Shown one piece after another: positions 41,713 to 49,629 of a DNA stretch of 64,000 nt. The number at the start of each line of letters is the position of its first letter. The first letter of the stretch is position 1. The translations under genes and the position numbers were made by a program. The notes beneath the pieces are model-generated. The model was not told the DNA's origin. It made no database searches and was given only the letters and a program-made list of their open reading frames with translations. The stretch lies in NCBI RefSeq assembly GCF_003219795.1, contig NZ_QJVC01000002.1, positions 124,001 through 188,000 on the forward strand. Reading direction: 5' to 3'. The stretch is from Arthrobacter psychrolactophilus (GTDB taxonomy: Bacteria > Actinomycetota > Actinomycetes > Actinomycetales > Micrococcaceae).

Positions 41713-43056
41713 GTGACTACGCCATCAAATTGGGGCCACCCCCGCACATCATTGTTTACAGATCACTACGAGCTGACAATGCTTCAAGCCGCTCTGCACT
41801 CCGGCGCGGCACACCGCCGGAGTGTTTTTGAAGCGTTTGCCCGCCGCCTGCCTGACGGTCGACGCTACGGCGTGGTGGGCGGAACGGGGCGGATCTTGGA
41901 GGGATTGGAGCATTTCCGCTTCGGTCCGGAGGAACTGAATTTCCTGGCCCAGAACAACGTTGTCAACGATGAGACGCTGTCCTGGCTGGCCGATTTCAAG
42001 TTCTCCGGCAACATCTTTGGTTATGCAGAGGGCGAACTTTATTTCCCCAATTCACCCATCCTCACGATCGAATCCACCTTCGCCGAGGCCTGCATCTTGG
42101 AAACGTACGTCCTGTCCATCCTCAATCACGACTCCGCGATCGCCTCCGCGGCCTCGCGCATGATCGGTGCCGCCGGCTCGCGTCCCTGCATCGAGATGGG
42201 CTCGCGCCGCACGCATGAGGAGTCCGCCGTGGCTGCCTCGCGTGCCGCCGTCATCGCTGGTTTCCACGGCACCTCAAACCTTGAGGCCGGCCTGCGCTAC
42301 GGCGTGCTGACCCTCGGCACGGCCGCCCACTCCTTCACGCTCCTGCACGATTCCGAGGAGGCCGCCTTCCGCGCCCAGCTCGGGTCCATGGGCTCGGGCA
42401 CCACGTTGCTCGTGGACACGTACGACGTCGAAGCAGCGGTCCGCAAGGCCGTCGCCATCGCGGGCCCCGCCTTGGGCGGCGTGCGGCTGGATTCCGGGGA
42501 CCTCCTCGCCCAGGCGCGCGATGTCCGGGCCTTGCTAGATTCCCTCGGCAACACCAACACTCGGATTACTGTCACGAGCGATCTGGACGAGTTTGCCATT
42601 GCGGCCCTCGCCGCCGCGCCCGTGGACTCCTACGGCGTGGGCACCTCGCTCGTGACCGGCTCCGGGGCGCCCACGGCGTCCATGGTCTACAAGCTCGTCT
42701 CCCGCGAGGGTGACAATGGAGAGTTTGTCTCCGTCGCTAAGGCCGCCAAGAACAAGGCCAGCGTGGGTGGCCGCAAGTACGCCACGCGCCGCCTCAACAG
42801 CGCCGGCATCGCCACGAGCGAGCTCGTGGGCATTGGCCACGCACCGGCGGCCGATGACAACGACCGCGTATTGCTGGAAGAATTCATGGTCGACGGCGTC
42901 TTGACGCCGGGCTGGACCGGATCCGACGGCGTGGTGCGCGCCACCGCACGCCACGCGGCCTCCATGGCAGAAATGCCGGGAGCGGCCCGGCGCCTGCAGC
43001 GTGGGGAGCCAGTCATCCCCACCGAATACGAACAAGCAATACCAGCAGCGAAATAA
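41713..43056 (+). CDS. pncB: Nicotinate phosphoribosyltransferase
   Basis: 447-residue enzyme that converts nicotinate and PRPP to nicotinate mononucleotide, the salvage route to NAD. Motifs: TDHYELTMLQAALHSG at the N-terminus, GGTGRILEGLEHF, EMGSRRTHEESAV, AGFHGTSNLEAGLRYG, GVRLDSGDLLAQARDVR and YGVGTSLVTGSGAPT. Starts at GTG 41713 with no ribosome-binding site, probably leaderless. pncA follows 13 bases after the stop, so the two form a nicotinamide-to-NAMN salvage operon. Confidence 0.96.
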   Translation: MTTPSNWGHPRTSLFTDHYELTMLQAALHSGAAHRRSVFEAFARRLPDGRRYGVVGGTGRILEGLEHFRFGPEELNFLAQNNVVNDETLSWLADFKFSGNIFGYAEGELYFPNSPILTIESTFAEACILETYVLSILNHDSAIASAASRMIGAAGSRPCIEMGSRRTHEESAVAASRAAVIAGFHGTSNLEAGLRYGVLTLGTAAHSFTLLHDSEEAAFRAQLGSMGSGTTLLVDTYDVEAAVRKAVAIAGPALGGVRLDSGDLLAQARDVRALLDSLGNTNTRITVTSDLDEFAIAALAAAPVDSYGVGTSLVTGSGAPTASMVYKLVSREGDNGEFVSVAKAAKNKASVGGRKYATRRLNSAGIATSELVGIGHAPAADDNDRVLLEEFMVDGVLTPGWTGSDGVVRATARHAASMAEMPGAARRLQRGEPVIPTEYEQAIPAAK

Positions 43057-43069
43057 CGAGGAGCATCCC

Positions 43070-43687
43070 ATGGCCAAGGCCCTAATCATTGTTGACGTGC
43101 AGAACGATTTCTGTGAGGGCGGCTCACTGGCCGTAGCCGGCGGAGCCGATCTGGCCAGCGAGATCAGCGAATTGTTGGAGAACGCTACGGACTTCGACTT
43201 CGTGGTTGCCACGCAAGACTGGCACGTCGATCCCGGGAGCCATTTCTCCGACACCCCGGACTTCGTCAAGAGCTGGCCAGTGCACTGTGTAGCTGGTTCC
43301 AAGGGTGCCGCCCTGCACCGGAATCTCGACACCGAGGACATCGACGCGTACTTCCGCAAGGGCAAGTTTGACGCCGCCTACTCCGGTTTTGACGGCCTGC
43401 TCGCGCCCGAGGACGAGGTTGCCGTGGGTGAGCGTGAGGCGCACGAATCTGCCGAGGAGGACGGGGAAACCCCCCTGACCCTCGATGATTGGCTGCGCGA
43501 GAACGACGTCGAGGACGTGGTGGTCGTGGGTATCGCCACGGAGCACTGCGTGCGCGCCACGGCGCTGGATGCCATCAACGCCGGGTACAACACGACGGTG
43601 CTGCGCGATTATATTGCCGGCATTGACGAGGACGCCGCCGAGGAAGCGCTCGAGGAGCTCGAAGACGCCGGAGTAGAGCTCAAATAG
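43070..43687 (+). CDS. pncA: Nicotinamidase
   Basis: 205-residue isochorismatase-fold amidase converting nicotinamide to nicotinate for PncB. Catalytic triad: Asp 9 in IIVDVQNDFCEGG, Lys in FRKGKFDAAYSGFDG, and Cys in GIATEHCVRATALDA. Metal ligands: Asp and His in ATQDWHVDPGSHF. Between the Lys loop and the Cys strand is an acidic segment (EDEVAVGEREAHESAEEDGE), longer than in typical homologues. ATG 43070 follows GAGGAG. Confidence 0.95.
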   Translation: MAKALIIVDVQNDFCEGGSLAVAGGADLASEISELLENATDFDFVVATQDWHVDPGSHFSDTPDFVKSWPVHCVAGSKGAALHRNLDTEDIDAYFRKGKFDAAYSGFDGLLAPEDEVAVGEREAHESAEEDGETPLTLDDWLRENDVEDVVVVGIATEHCVRATALDAINAGYNTTVLRDYIAGIDEDAAEEALEELEDAGVELK

Positions 43688-43748
43688 CGCCCGCCTAGGG
43701 CCGATCGGCGACGGTGCGGCCCGCCGTCGTGCTTGAACTGTGAAAAAT

Positions 43749-43806
43749 GCCACAGCCCCCCATTAATGCCACAGGTAGACCTGTTGCATTAATGGGGGGC
43801 TGTGGC
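43749..43806. repeat. Long inverted repeat between convergent genes (element D)
   Basis: Two perfectly complementary 21-base arms (43749-43769, 43786-43806), starting GCCACAGCCCCCCATTAATG, enclose a second 6-bp stem ACAGGT/ACCTGT. The left arm is preceded by GAAAAAT and the right arm runs into GGCGAAAACC, the core also seen in element A. It separates pncA (+) from the helicase gene (-). Confidence 0.82.
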
Positions 43807-43846
43807 GAAAACCGTTGGGCCCGCGGAAAAGCGCCCAGGAGCGCAG

Positions 43847-45619
43847 CTATTTGCGCCCGATGAACCAGTCCTGCAGCTTCTTCATGCGGGTCTGCAGCTG
43901 CGCCTCGTTGGCCTGAGCCACGGCGGGCCCGCCACAGATGCGTCGCAATTCGCTGTGCACCATGCCGTGGGGCATGCCGGAGCGGGCACTCCACGCCGAG
44001 ACATTCTTGGCCAATTCGCCACGCAGATCCATGAGCATGCGGTGATCCACCAGCGGCGGCGCCTCGGGTTCCGCAGCAGCCGGAGCCTTCTTCCGCCGTC
44101 GGGTTTGCTGATCGGCCTGACGCTGACGCAGCAGGACACTCATCTGATCGGCGTCGAGCAACCCGGGGATGCCCAGAAAGTCCATTTCATCGTCACTGCC
44201 GATGGCCCCGCCGGTGCCGAACTCGCCGCCGTCGAACAACACGCGGTCAAAGGACGCCTGCGATTCCAGCGCCTCAAACTTGAACTTCTCCAGCGTGTCG
44301 GAGGCCTTTTCCTCGCGGTTGGCCTCCTCCATCTCGGCGTCTTCCTCCATAAAGCCGTCCGGATCCTTGTCCGGGCGGTCCAGGGCGTGGTCACGTTCGA
44401 GCTCGAGCTGGTTGGCCAGTTCCATGAGGTTGGGCACCGAGGGCAGGAAGATCGACGCCGTCTCGCCCCTCTTGCGGGCACGCACAAAGCGCCCCACGGC
44501 CTGGGCAAAGAACAGGGGCGTCGCCGTGGAGGTGGCATAGACGCCAACGGCCAGGCGCGGCACGTCAACACCTTCGGACACCATGCGCACGGCCACCATC
44601 CACCGCTTGTCACCCGAGGAGAAGGCGTCGATCTTATCGGAGGCTTTCGCATCGTCCGACAAAATGACCGTGGGCGATTCGCCCGTGATCTTCTTCAGCT
44701 GAGCGGCGTAGGCACGCGCATCTTCGTGGTCGGTCGCAATAACCAGCCCGCCGGCGTCGGGCACGGCCCGGCGCACCTCGGTCAGTCGCTTGTCGGCGGC
44801 GGCCAGCACGGCCGGGATCCACTCCCCCTCCGGGTTCAGTGCGGTGCGCCAGGCCTGCGAGGTGATGTCCTTGGTGGTGGCCTCGCCCAGGTTCGCCGCC
44901 ATTTCCTCACCGGCGCTGGTGCGCCACCGCATTTGGCCCGAGTACGCCATGAACATGACGGGGCGAACCACATGGTCCTTGAGCGCCTCGCCGTAGCCGT
45001 AGGTGTAGTCGGCCTTTGAACGGCGGATCCCGTCCTTGTCCTCGGCGTACTCCACAAAGGGAATCGCGGCCGTGTCGGAGCGGAACGGGGTTCCGGTCAG
45101 GGCCAGGCGGCGTGCTGCGGGGTCAAAGGCCTCACGGATACCGTCACCCCACGAGAGCGCGTCGCCACCGTGATGAATCTCGTCCATGATGACCAGAGTT
45201 CGGGCGGCCTCGGTTTTGGCACGGTGCAGCATGGGCTTGCTAGCCACCTGTGCGTACGTCACGGCGACCCCCACGAAACCCTTACCGTGGCGGCCATCGG
45301 CGTTCTTGAAGTTCGGGTCAATCGCAATACCCACCTTGGCGGCGGCATCGGCCCACTGGCGCTTGAGGTGGTCCGTGGGCGTCACAACCGTGACCCGGTT
45401 GATGATCCCGCGGGCGATCAACTGCGTCACGATGTGCAGCGCAAAGGTGGTCTTACCAGCGCCGGGGGTAGCCACGGCCAGGAAGTCCTTGGGATTTTCC
45501 TGGAAGTACTTTTCCATGGCTTCGGACTGCCAGGCACGCAGCTTCTGGGCGGTTCCCCAGGCAGCGCGTTCCGGGTAGGCCGGTGGCAGGGACGGTCCGC
45601 CAAACAAAGTCTCCGTCAA
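43847..45619 (-). CDS. SSL2/XPB-like DEAD/DEAH helicase
   Basis: 590-residue superfamily 2 helicase (COG1061 type). Walker A VATPGAGKTTFAL, motif II IMDEIHHGG (DEIH box), motif III ALTGTPFRS, and C-terminal helicase domain motifs VSEGVDVPRLAVGVYAT and QAVGRFVRARKRG. The last 150 residues are charged and hydrophilic. Role is probably in DNA repair or transcription-coupled remodelling, inferred from the family. The likely start is TTG 45619 in LTETLFGGPSLPPAYPERAA, which begins where conserved sequence begins; the frame runs 42 bases further to GTG 45661. Confidence 0.9.
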   Translation of the reverse strand: MTETLFGGPSLPPAYPERAAWGTAQKLRAWQSEAMEKYFQENPKDFLAVATPGAGKTTFALHIVTQLIARGIINRVTVVTPTDHLKRQWADAAAKVGIAIDPNFKNADGRHGKGFVGVAVTYAQVASKPMLHRAKTEAARTLVIMDEIHHGGDALSWGDGIREAFDPAARRLALTGTPFRSDTAAIPFVEYAEDKDGIRRSKADYTYGYGEALKDHVVRPVMFMAYSGQMRWRTSAGEEMAANLGEATTKDITSQAWRTALNPEGEWIPAVLAAADKRLTEVRRAVPDAGGLVIATDHEDARAYAAQLKKITGESPTVILSDDAKASDKIDAFSSGDKRWMVAVRMVSEGVDVPRLAVGVYATSTATPLFFAQAVGRFVRARKRGETASIFLPSVPNLMELANQLELERDHALDRPDKDPDGFMEEDAEMEEANREEKASDTLEKFKFEALESQASFDRVLFDGGEFGTGGAIGSDDEMDFLGIPGLLDADQMSVLLRQRQADQQTRRRKKAPAAAEPEAPPLVDHRMLMDLRGELAKNVSAWSARSGMPHGMVHSELRRICGGPAVAQANEAQLQTRMKKLQDWFIGRK

Positions 45620-45718
45620 AAAAATCCCGCCATCCTTGTCACATCTTCCACGCTTCCGCACCCGAATCCGGGCACGGCCAAACAGCGGTATTCACCGCTA
45701 AATACTTACTGGCTAACG

Positions 45719-46045
45719 CTAGTCCTTGGGCTTCTTCGGGCCCTTGCCCTTGCCGCCACCCTCGGGGCGCAGTCCGTCATAGACTTCCTTGCACTCGGGG
45801 CAGACGGGGAACTTTTCCGGATCCCGTCCCGGAGTCCAGACCTTGCCGCACAGAGCCACCACGGGCTCGCCGGTCATGGCCGATTCCATGATCTTTTCCT
45901 TGCGGACATAGTGCGAGAAACGTTCGCTGTCGCCGGGTTCAACCTGCTGGCGCAGCTCTTCGCGCTCGATCACGGCCGTTGAACCGCCGCTGCGCTCGGG
46001 ATTTCCCATGGGATGGTTTTCGAAGGGGTCTGGAGGCAAACTCAT
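45719..46045 (-). CDS. DUF3039 protein
   Basis: 108-residue actinobacterial protein of the DUF3039 family, unknown function. The central part RFSHYVRKEKIMESAMTG and ALCGKVWTPGRDPEKFPVCPECKEVYD (quoted partly: FPVCPECKEVYD) carries a CxxC...C metal-binding pattern with an upstream Cys in VVALCGKVW. The C-terminal tail is Gly/Lys-rich. TAGACT lies 6 bases before the ATG, a leaderless layout. Downstream of it on the same strand is the helicase gene, after about 100 bases. Confidence 0.88.
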   Translation of the reverse strand: MSLPPDPFENHPMGNPERSGGSTAVIEREELRQQVEPGDSERFSHYVRKEKIMESAMTGEPVVALCGKVWTPGRDPEKFPVCPECKEVYDGLRPEGGGKGKGPKKPKD

Positions 46046-46051
46046 GGAACC

Positions 46052-46057
46052 AGTCTA
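46052..46057 (-). promoter_or_regulatory. -10 box of the DUF3039 gene (leaderless layout)
   Basis: TAGACT on the minus strand followed by GGTTCC and the ATG at 46045; no ribosome-binding site precedes the start. The same hexamer at the same distance occurs at nagA (56327). Confidence 0.5.
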
Positions 46058-46140
46058 TCCTCTTCGCGTCCGCGACTCACCGAAAAAGTGATCTTCTCGA
46101 CGCTGTTTATCTCACTCTTATTTCTTCAGGAGGTACGACG

Positions 46141-46177
46141 GCGGGAGGCGAGTACGCTCTCGCGACTCACCTCCCGC
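46141..46177 (-). terminator. Hairpin after nagB
   Basis: GCGGGAGGCGAGT (46141-46153) pairs with ACTCACCTCCCGC (46165-46177) with one G-T wobble and an 11-base loop, 36 bases beyond the nagB stop on the minus strand. No T tract follows, so it could equally be a mRNA-stabilising structure. Confidence 0.5.
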
Positions 46178-46213
46178 TGTGCGCTCTGCGCTACTCGCCT
46201 ACCGCTTGCGGTG

Positions 46214-46996
46214 TTAGAGACCCTGCCAGCTCGGCTTGTTCTCGTAGGCGTGGCGGTATGTGGCCGCGCCGGCCAGCTTGGAGGCTGCGGCCTCGTCGAT
46301 GATGACGGTGGCACGCGGGTGGAACTGCAGGATCGAGGCCGGGCACGCTGCGGACACGGGGCCCTCAACGAAGTCGCGGACGGCGTCGGCCTTGCCGGCT
46401 CCTGTGGCAACGAGAACCAGGTGGCGGGCATCCATGATGGTGCCCAGGCCCTGGGTCACCACGTGATGCGGCACCTGATCGATGTTGTCAAAGAAGCGCG
46501 CATTGTCCTGGCGAGTCTGCTCGGCCAAGGTCTTGATGCGGGTGCGTGAGGCCAAGGAGGAACCGGGCTCGTTGAAGCCAATGTGACCATTGGTGCCCAC
46601 ACCGAGGATCTGCAGGTCGATGCCGCCGGCGGCGACAATGGCGTCTTCATACTGCTGGCAGGCAGCAGCGATGTCCTCGCTGGCACCGTCCGGGCCGTGG
46701 ACGTTTTCCGGAGCAACATCCACCCGGTTGGTGAATTCGCGACGAATCACCTCGCGGTAGGACTCGTAATGACCTACCGGCAGGCCAACGTATTCATCCA
46801 AGGCAAAGCCACTGACGCCCGTGAAGCTCAGGCCGTCTTCGTCGTGGCGGCGAGCCAGCTCATCGTAGATCGGCAACGGGGAGGAACCCGTGGCCAGGCC
46901 AATGACAGCGTTGGACTTGTTGCGTACTAGGGCCTCGATGGCATCGGCAGCCAAGGTACCAATTTCCTTGGTGCTGGGGAGGATGATGACCTCCAT
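46214..46996 (-). CDS. nagB: Glucosamine-6-phosphate deaminase
   Basis: 260-residue enzyme converting glucosamine-6-phosphate to fructose-6-phosphate and ammonia, the last step of N-acetylglucosamine use. Motifs: VIGLATGSSPLPIYDEL, FALDEYVGLPVGHYESYR (catalytic Asp), DLQILGVGTNGHIGFNEPGS (His of the general acid/base pair). ATG 46996 follows AAGGAAG. The partner deacetylase nagA is at 56339, in the opposite orientation and 10 kb away, so the two are not one operon here. Confidence 0.96.
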   Translation of the reverse strand: MEVIILPSTKEIGTLAADAIEALVRNKSNAVIGLATGSSPLPIYDELARRHDEDGLSFTGVSGFALDEYVGLPVGHYESYREVIRREFTNRVDVAPENVHGPDGASEDIAAACQQYEDAIVAAGGIDLQILGVGTNGHIGFNEPGSSLASRTRIKTLAEQTRQDNARFFDNIDQVPHHVVTQGLGTIMDARHLVLVATGAGKADAVRDFVEGPVSAACPASILQFHPRATVIIDEAAASKLAGAATYRHAYENKPSWQGL

Positions 46997-47012
46997 GAAA
47001 CACGCTTCCTTT

Positions 47013-47033
47013 CACGGCACGTAGGTGCCTGTG
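47013..47033 (-). promoter_or_regulatory. Small hairpin in the nagB leader
   Basis: GGCAC/GTGCC with loop GTAG (47016-47029), extended by CAC/GTG after a one-base bulge, lies between the presumed nagB promoter and its ribosome-binding site. It may be an operator or an RNA element. Confidence 0.35.
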
Positions 47034-47044
47034 CAATTCTTTAC

Positions 47045-47064
47045 AGATCGCTAATTAGCTGTCT
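47045..47064. promoter_or_regulatory. Candidate operator in the nagB promoter
   Basis: Palindrome with a perfect 10-bp core GCTAATTAGC (47050-47059) flanked by AGA and TCT, symmetrical at 16 of 20 positions. It lies just upstream of a weak -10-like TAAAGA on the minus strand, where a repressor would block transcription. It does not look like the DasR/NagR consensus. Confidence 0.45.
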
Positions 47065-47118
47065 CTTACTTTAAGCCAGTGCAGCCATCTTCGACTAACT
47101 GATAGCCTCTGCCGGACG

Positions 47119-48702
47119 TCATCGATCGATGGACACGGCCTGCAACAATTCCGGTCCCCGCTGATCGTACTGGGCTGCGCCCATGCGGATGCCGATAACA
47201 ACATAGACAGCGCCCAGCACCACGCCAAGAACAAACGCCAGCCAGGCGAACAGCGACCCTCCGGTGTTGAACCCCACGAGGATTAAGACGCCCACCGGAA
47301 TGATCAAGACAAAGGCACCGGCAAAGCCTGCGAGTTGGATCAGCACGGTCGTGAAGTTATTGCCTGGCTTGGACTTCATGGGGCTCTCCCCCGGCAGCGG
47401 CACGTTCATCGTGAAGCGGGAGGAGAACACACTCGAGAGTCCCAGACCTGCACCAGATGCTGCCATGAGGAGCCCGGTGGCTGACAGGAAGTTCAGCCAG
47501 TTGCCCGCAACGATGGCGCCGACAATAGCAAAGAGGAGTCCCAGCGGCAGCGCGAGCACGGCGGCTGCCATGACGCGCCCGGTCCGATCTGCCTTACCCG
47601 AGACCCCGGTGGCCAGGTGCAAGGCAAAGGCGGTGTTGTCGTAGGAGATGTCGGCGCAAATACTCCACGTGATCATGAAGGCCGCAAAAGCACCCGCGTA
47701 GCTCAGGATCGGACCCACGGAATCCAACCCACCGGCCTGCGAACCACCAAACACCATGACCAAGGGAATCAGCGGCGCGACGATGATCCCGGCGCTGTAG
47801 CGCGGATCCCGGAACCAATACGTCAAACAACGCGCAGCGACCGCTCCCGTGGGTGTTTGCGGGAACATGGCAAAGAATCCCTGTTTCCCCGGGCTCCGGC
47901 GTCCACCACCGGAAAAGGCAGGGGTGACCAGGGACCTGGCGAGGCACACCTTCCAGAGCCACGTCAGGGCGGCCAAGGTTGCTAGGGCAATCAAGAATTT
48001 CAGGGCCGCGGCGCCCCACGCTCCCGCCGCGACGGCGGCCGGGACCGCCCAGATGGCGCCCAGCGGTGTCCAAGAGACGTTGGCGGCCAGCTGCGGCAGG
48101 TACTCGGCGAAATTCGAGAGCCCGCTACTGATGCCAGCAATGATGGGCCCCATGAACATGAGCGGAACCAACACGACGACGCCGCTCGCGTCCTTGAAAC
48201 GGCGCGAAGAGGCCAGGCTCGTGCTGGCCGCCGTGATGGCGCGTGAGGCAATGACGCACGTCAACGCCGCGACGGCTCCGCACAGCAGCGCGGCCACGGC
48301 TGCCACGGGATGGCGCCACCATGCAATTGCCGTGCCCACAGAGGCGAGCAAGGTGATGGCACCAGGAATTCCGATAAACCCGGACAAGGCCAGGCCCACC
48401 AACATCGACTTCATGGGGACGGCATAGGTGGTGAAGCGTGCGGGGTCCAGCGTCATGTCCAGTCCCGAGGCAACTACGGGGATGACCAGCCAGCCAAGGA
48501 ACACGGCGGCACCTCCCAGAACCAGAACTGTTCCTACGAGCTCCGTCTCGGCGGCGCCCAGGGCGGCCAACCCCACGAGAGCCGTGACCAACATGCCGAT
48601 TCCGTAGAGGCCACCTATGATGAGCCCCACCAGCTGCCAGGGTGTGCGCTTGAGGGAGTTGCGCAGCAGCGTGACCTTGAGCCTTAGGAGGTGCGCAACC
48701 AT
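47119..48702 (-). CDS. ABC transporter membrane protein (large, multi-helix)
   Basis: 527-residue integral membrane protein with about 12 predicted helices, starting MVAHLLRLKVTLLRNSLKR then alternating hydrophobic stretches; the central soluble segment includes FSGGGRRSPGKQGFFAMFPQTPTG. It is the only membrane gene coupled to the ABC ATPase at 48684 (19-base overlap), so the pair probably forms an exporter with both permease halves in one chain. The Q/P/G-rich hydrophilic loop and lack of a binding protein favour export. Substrate unknown. Confidence 0.8.
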   Translation of the reverse strand: MVAHLLRLKVTLLRNSLKRTPWQLVGLIIGGLYGIGMLVTALVGLAALGAAETELVGTVLVLGGAAVFLGWLVIPVVASGLDMTLDPARFTTYAVPMKSMLVGLALSGFIGIPGAITLLASVGTAIAWWRHPVAAVAALLCGAVAALTCVIASRAITAASTSLASSRRFKDASGVVVLVPLMFMGPIIAGISSGLSNFAEYLPQLAANVSWTPLGAIWAVPAAVAAGAWGAAALKFLIALATLAALTWLWKVCLARSLVTPAFSGGGRRSPGKQGFFAMFPQTPTGAVAARCLTYWFRDPRYSAGIIVAPLIPLVMVFGGSQAGGLDSVGPILSYAGAFAAFMITWSICADISYDNTAFALHLATGVSGKADRTGRVMAAAVLALPLGLLFAIVGAIVAGNWLNFLSATGLLMAASGAGLGLSSVFSSRFTMNVPLPGESPMKSKPGNNFTTVLIQLAGFAGAFVLIIPVGVLILVGFNTGGSLFAWLAFVLGVVLGAVYVVIGIRMGAAQYDQRGPELLQAVSIDR

Positions 48703-49475
48703 TGCAACCCCGCAGTCTGGTTCCGGCCACCGACAAGTTCAACGAACTTATCTTCCAAACTCATCTCACCACGCACCTCATCCACCGTGCCGGCCGCCAG
48801 GACCCGCCCGGCCGCGATGACGGCCACGTGGTCGCACATGCGCTGCACGAGGTCCATGACATGGCTGGAGACAATCACGGTGCCACCGGACTTCACATAG
48901 TCCTGGAGGATGTCGCGGATATTTGCAGCAGACACCGGGTCCACCGATTCAAAAGGCTCATCGAGGACCAGCAGTCGCGGCGCATGGATCAGGGCCGCAG
49001 CCAGCGCGATCTTCTTTGTCATACCGGCCGAGTAGTCCACCACGAGCGTTCCGGCGTCCTTGGTCAGGTCCAGGGCAGCCAGTAGATCCTTGACGCGCTC
49101 GGCCACGGTGTCCTTGTCCATGCCGCGCAGCAATCCGGCGTAACTGACGAGTTGTTCGCCGCTGAGCCGGTCGAAGAGGCGCACGCCGTCGGGCAGTAGT
49201 CCCATGAGTTTTTTGGCTTCGAGGGGATGCTGCCATACATCCACCCCGTGGACCGTGACCTGCCCATGGTCCGGGCGCAAGAGACCCGTCGCCATGGAGA
49301 GCGAGGTGGTCTTGCCTGCCCCGTTGGGCCCTACCAGGCCATAAAACGAGCCGGCCGGAACATCGAGGTGGATGTTATCGACGGCGATTTTCTCGCCAAA
49401 CCGTTTAACTAATCCGCGGATTGACAGGGCTGGTGGCCGGGCTCCGTCGGCTGATGGCGCAATCGAGGTAGTCAT
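48684..49475 (-). CDS. ABC transporter ATPase
   Basis: 263-residue nucleotide-binding protein. Walker A GLVGPNGAGKTTSLSM, signature VDYSAGMTKKIAL (a YSAGM variant), Walker B LLVLDEPFESVDP, and switch His VSSHVMDLVQ. The variant signature and the absence of binding protein resemble exporters such as those for bacteriocins or lipids. ATG 49475 follows AGGG; the frame extends to 49496. The permease gene starts inside its last codons. Confidence 0.92.
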   Translation of the reverse strand: MTTSIAPSADGARPPALSIRGLVKRFGEKIAVDNIHLDVPAGSFYGLVGPNGAGKTTSLSMATGLLRPDHGQVTVHGVDVWQHPLEAKKLMGLLPDGVRLFDRLSGEQLVSYAGLLRGMDKDTVAERVKDLLAALDLTKDAGTLVVDYSAGMTKKIALAAALIHAPRLLVLDEPFESVDPVSAANIRDILQDYVKSGGTVIVSSHVMDLVQRMCDHVAVIAAGRVLAAGTVDEVRGEMSLEDKFVELVGGRNQTAGLQWLRTS

Positions 49476-49563
49476 ACTTTGTACCCTAACAACCATCCGC
49501 TGCGCCGTGAGCTATCCGAAAGGATGACATTGCGCGGGCCCGCAGAAAATCACTGCGCATACG

Positions 49564-49605
49564 CCTGTGGCGGGCGATGTGTGAAGAAACATCGCCCGCC
49601 ACAGG
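49564..49605 (-). terminator. Intrinsic terminator after the CnoX-like gene
   Basis: A perfect 17-bp stem (49564-49580 with 49589-49605), loop GTGAAGAA, sits 25 bases beyond the stop of the CnoX-like gene on the minus strand and is followed by a short T-rich segment (GATTTTC). It separates that gene from the ABC operon. Confidence 0.8.
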
Positions 49606-49629
49606 ACACTACGGTAGTAGCTAAATTCT

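Noticed and set aside
43802-45019. A 405-codon open frame on the plus strand opposite the helicase
   Set aside because: Shadow of the SSL2-type helicase; starts in the intergenic repeat and has no motifs.
45620-45661. Helicase start at GTG 45661
   Set aside because: No ribosome-binding site or leaderless -10; conserved sequence begins at the TTG at 45619.
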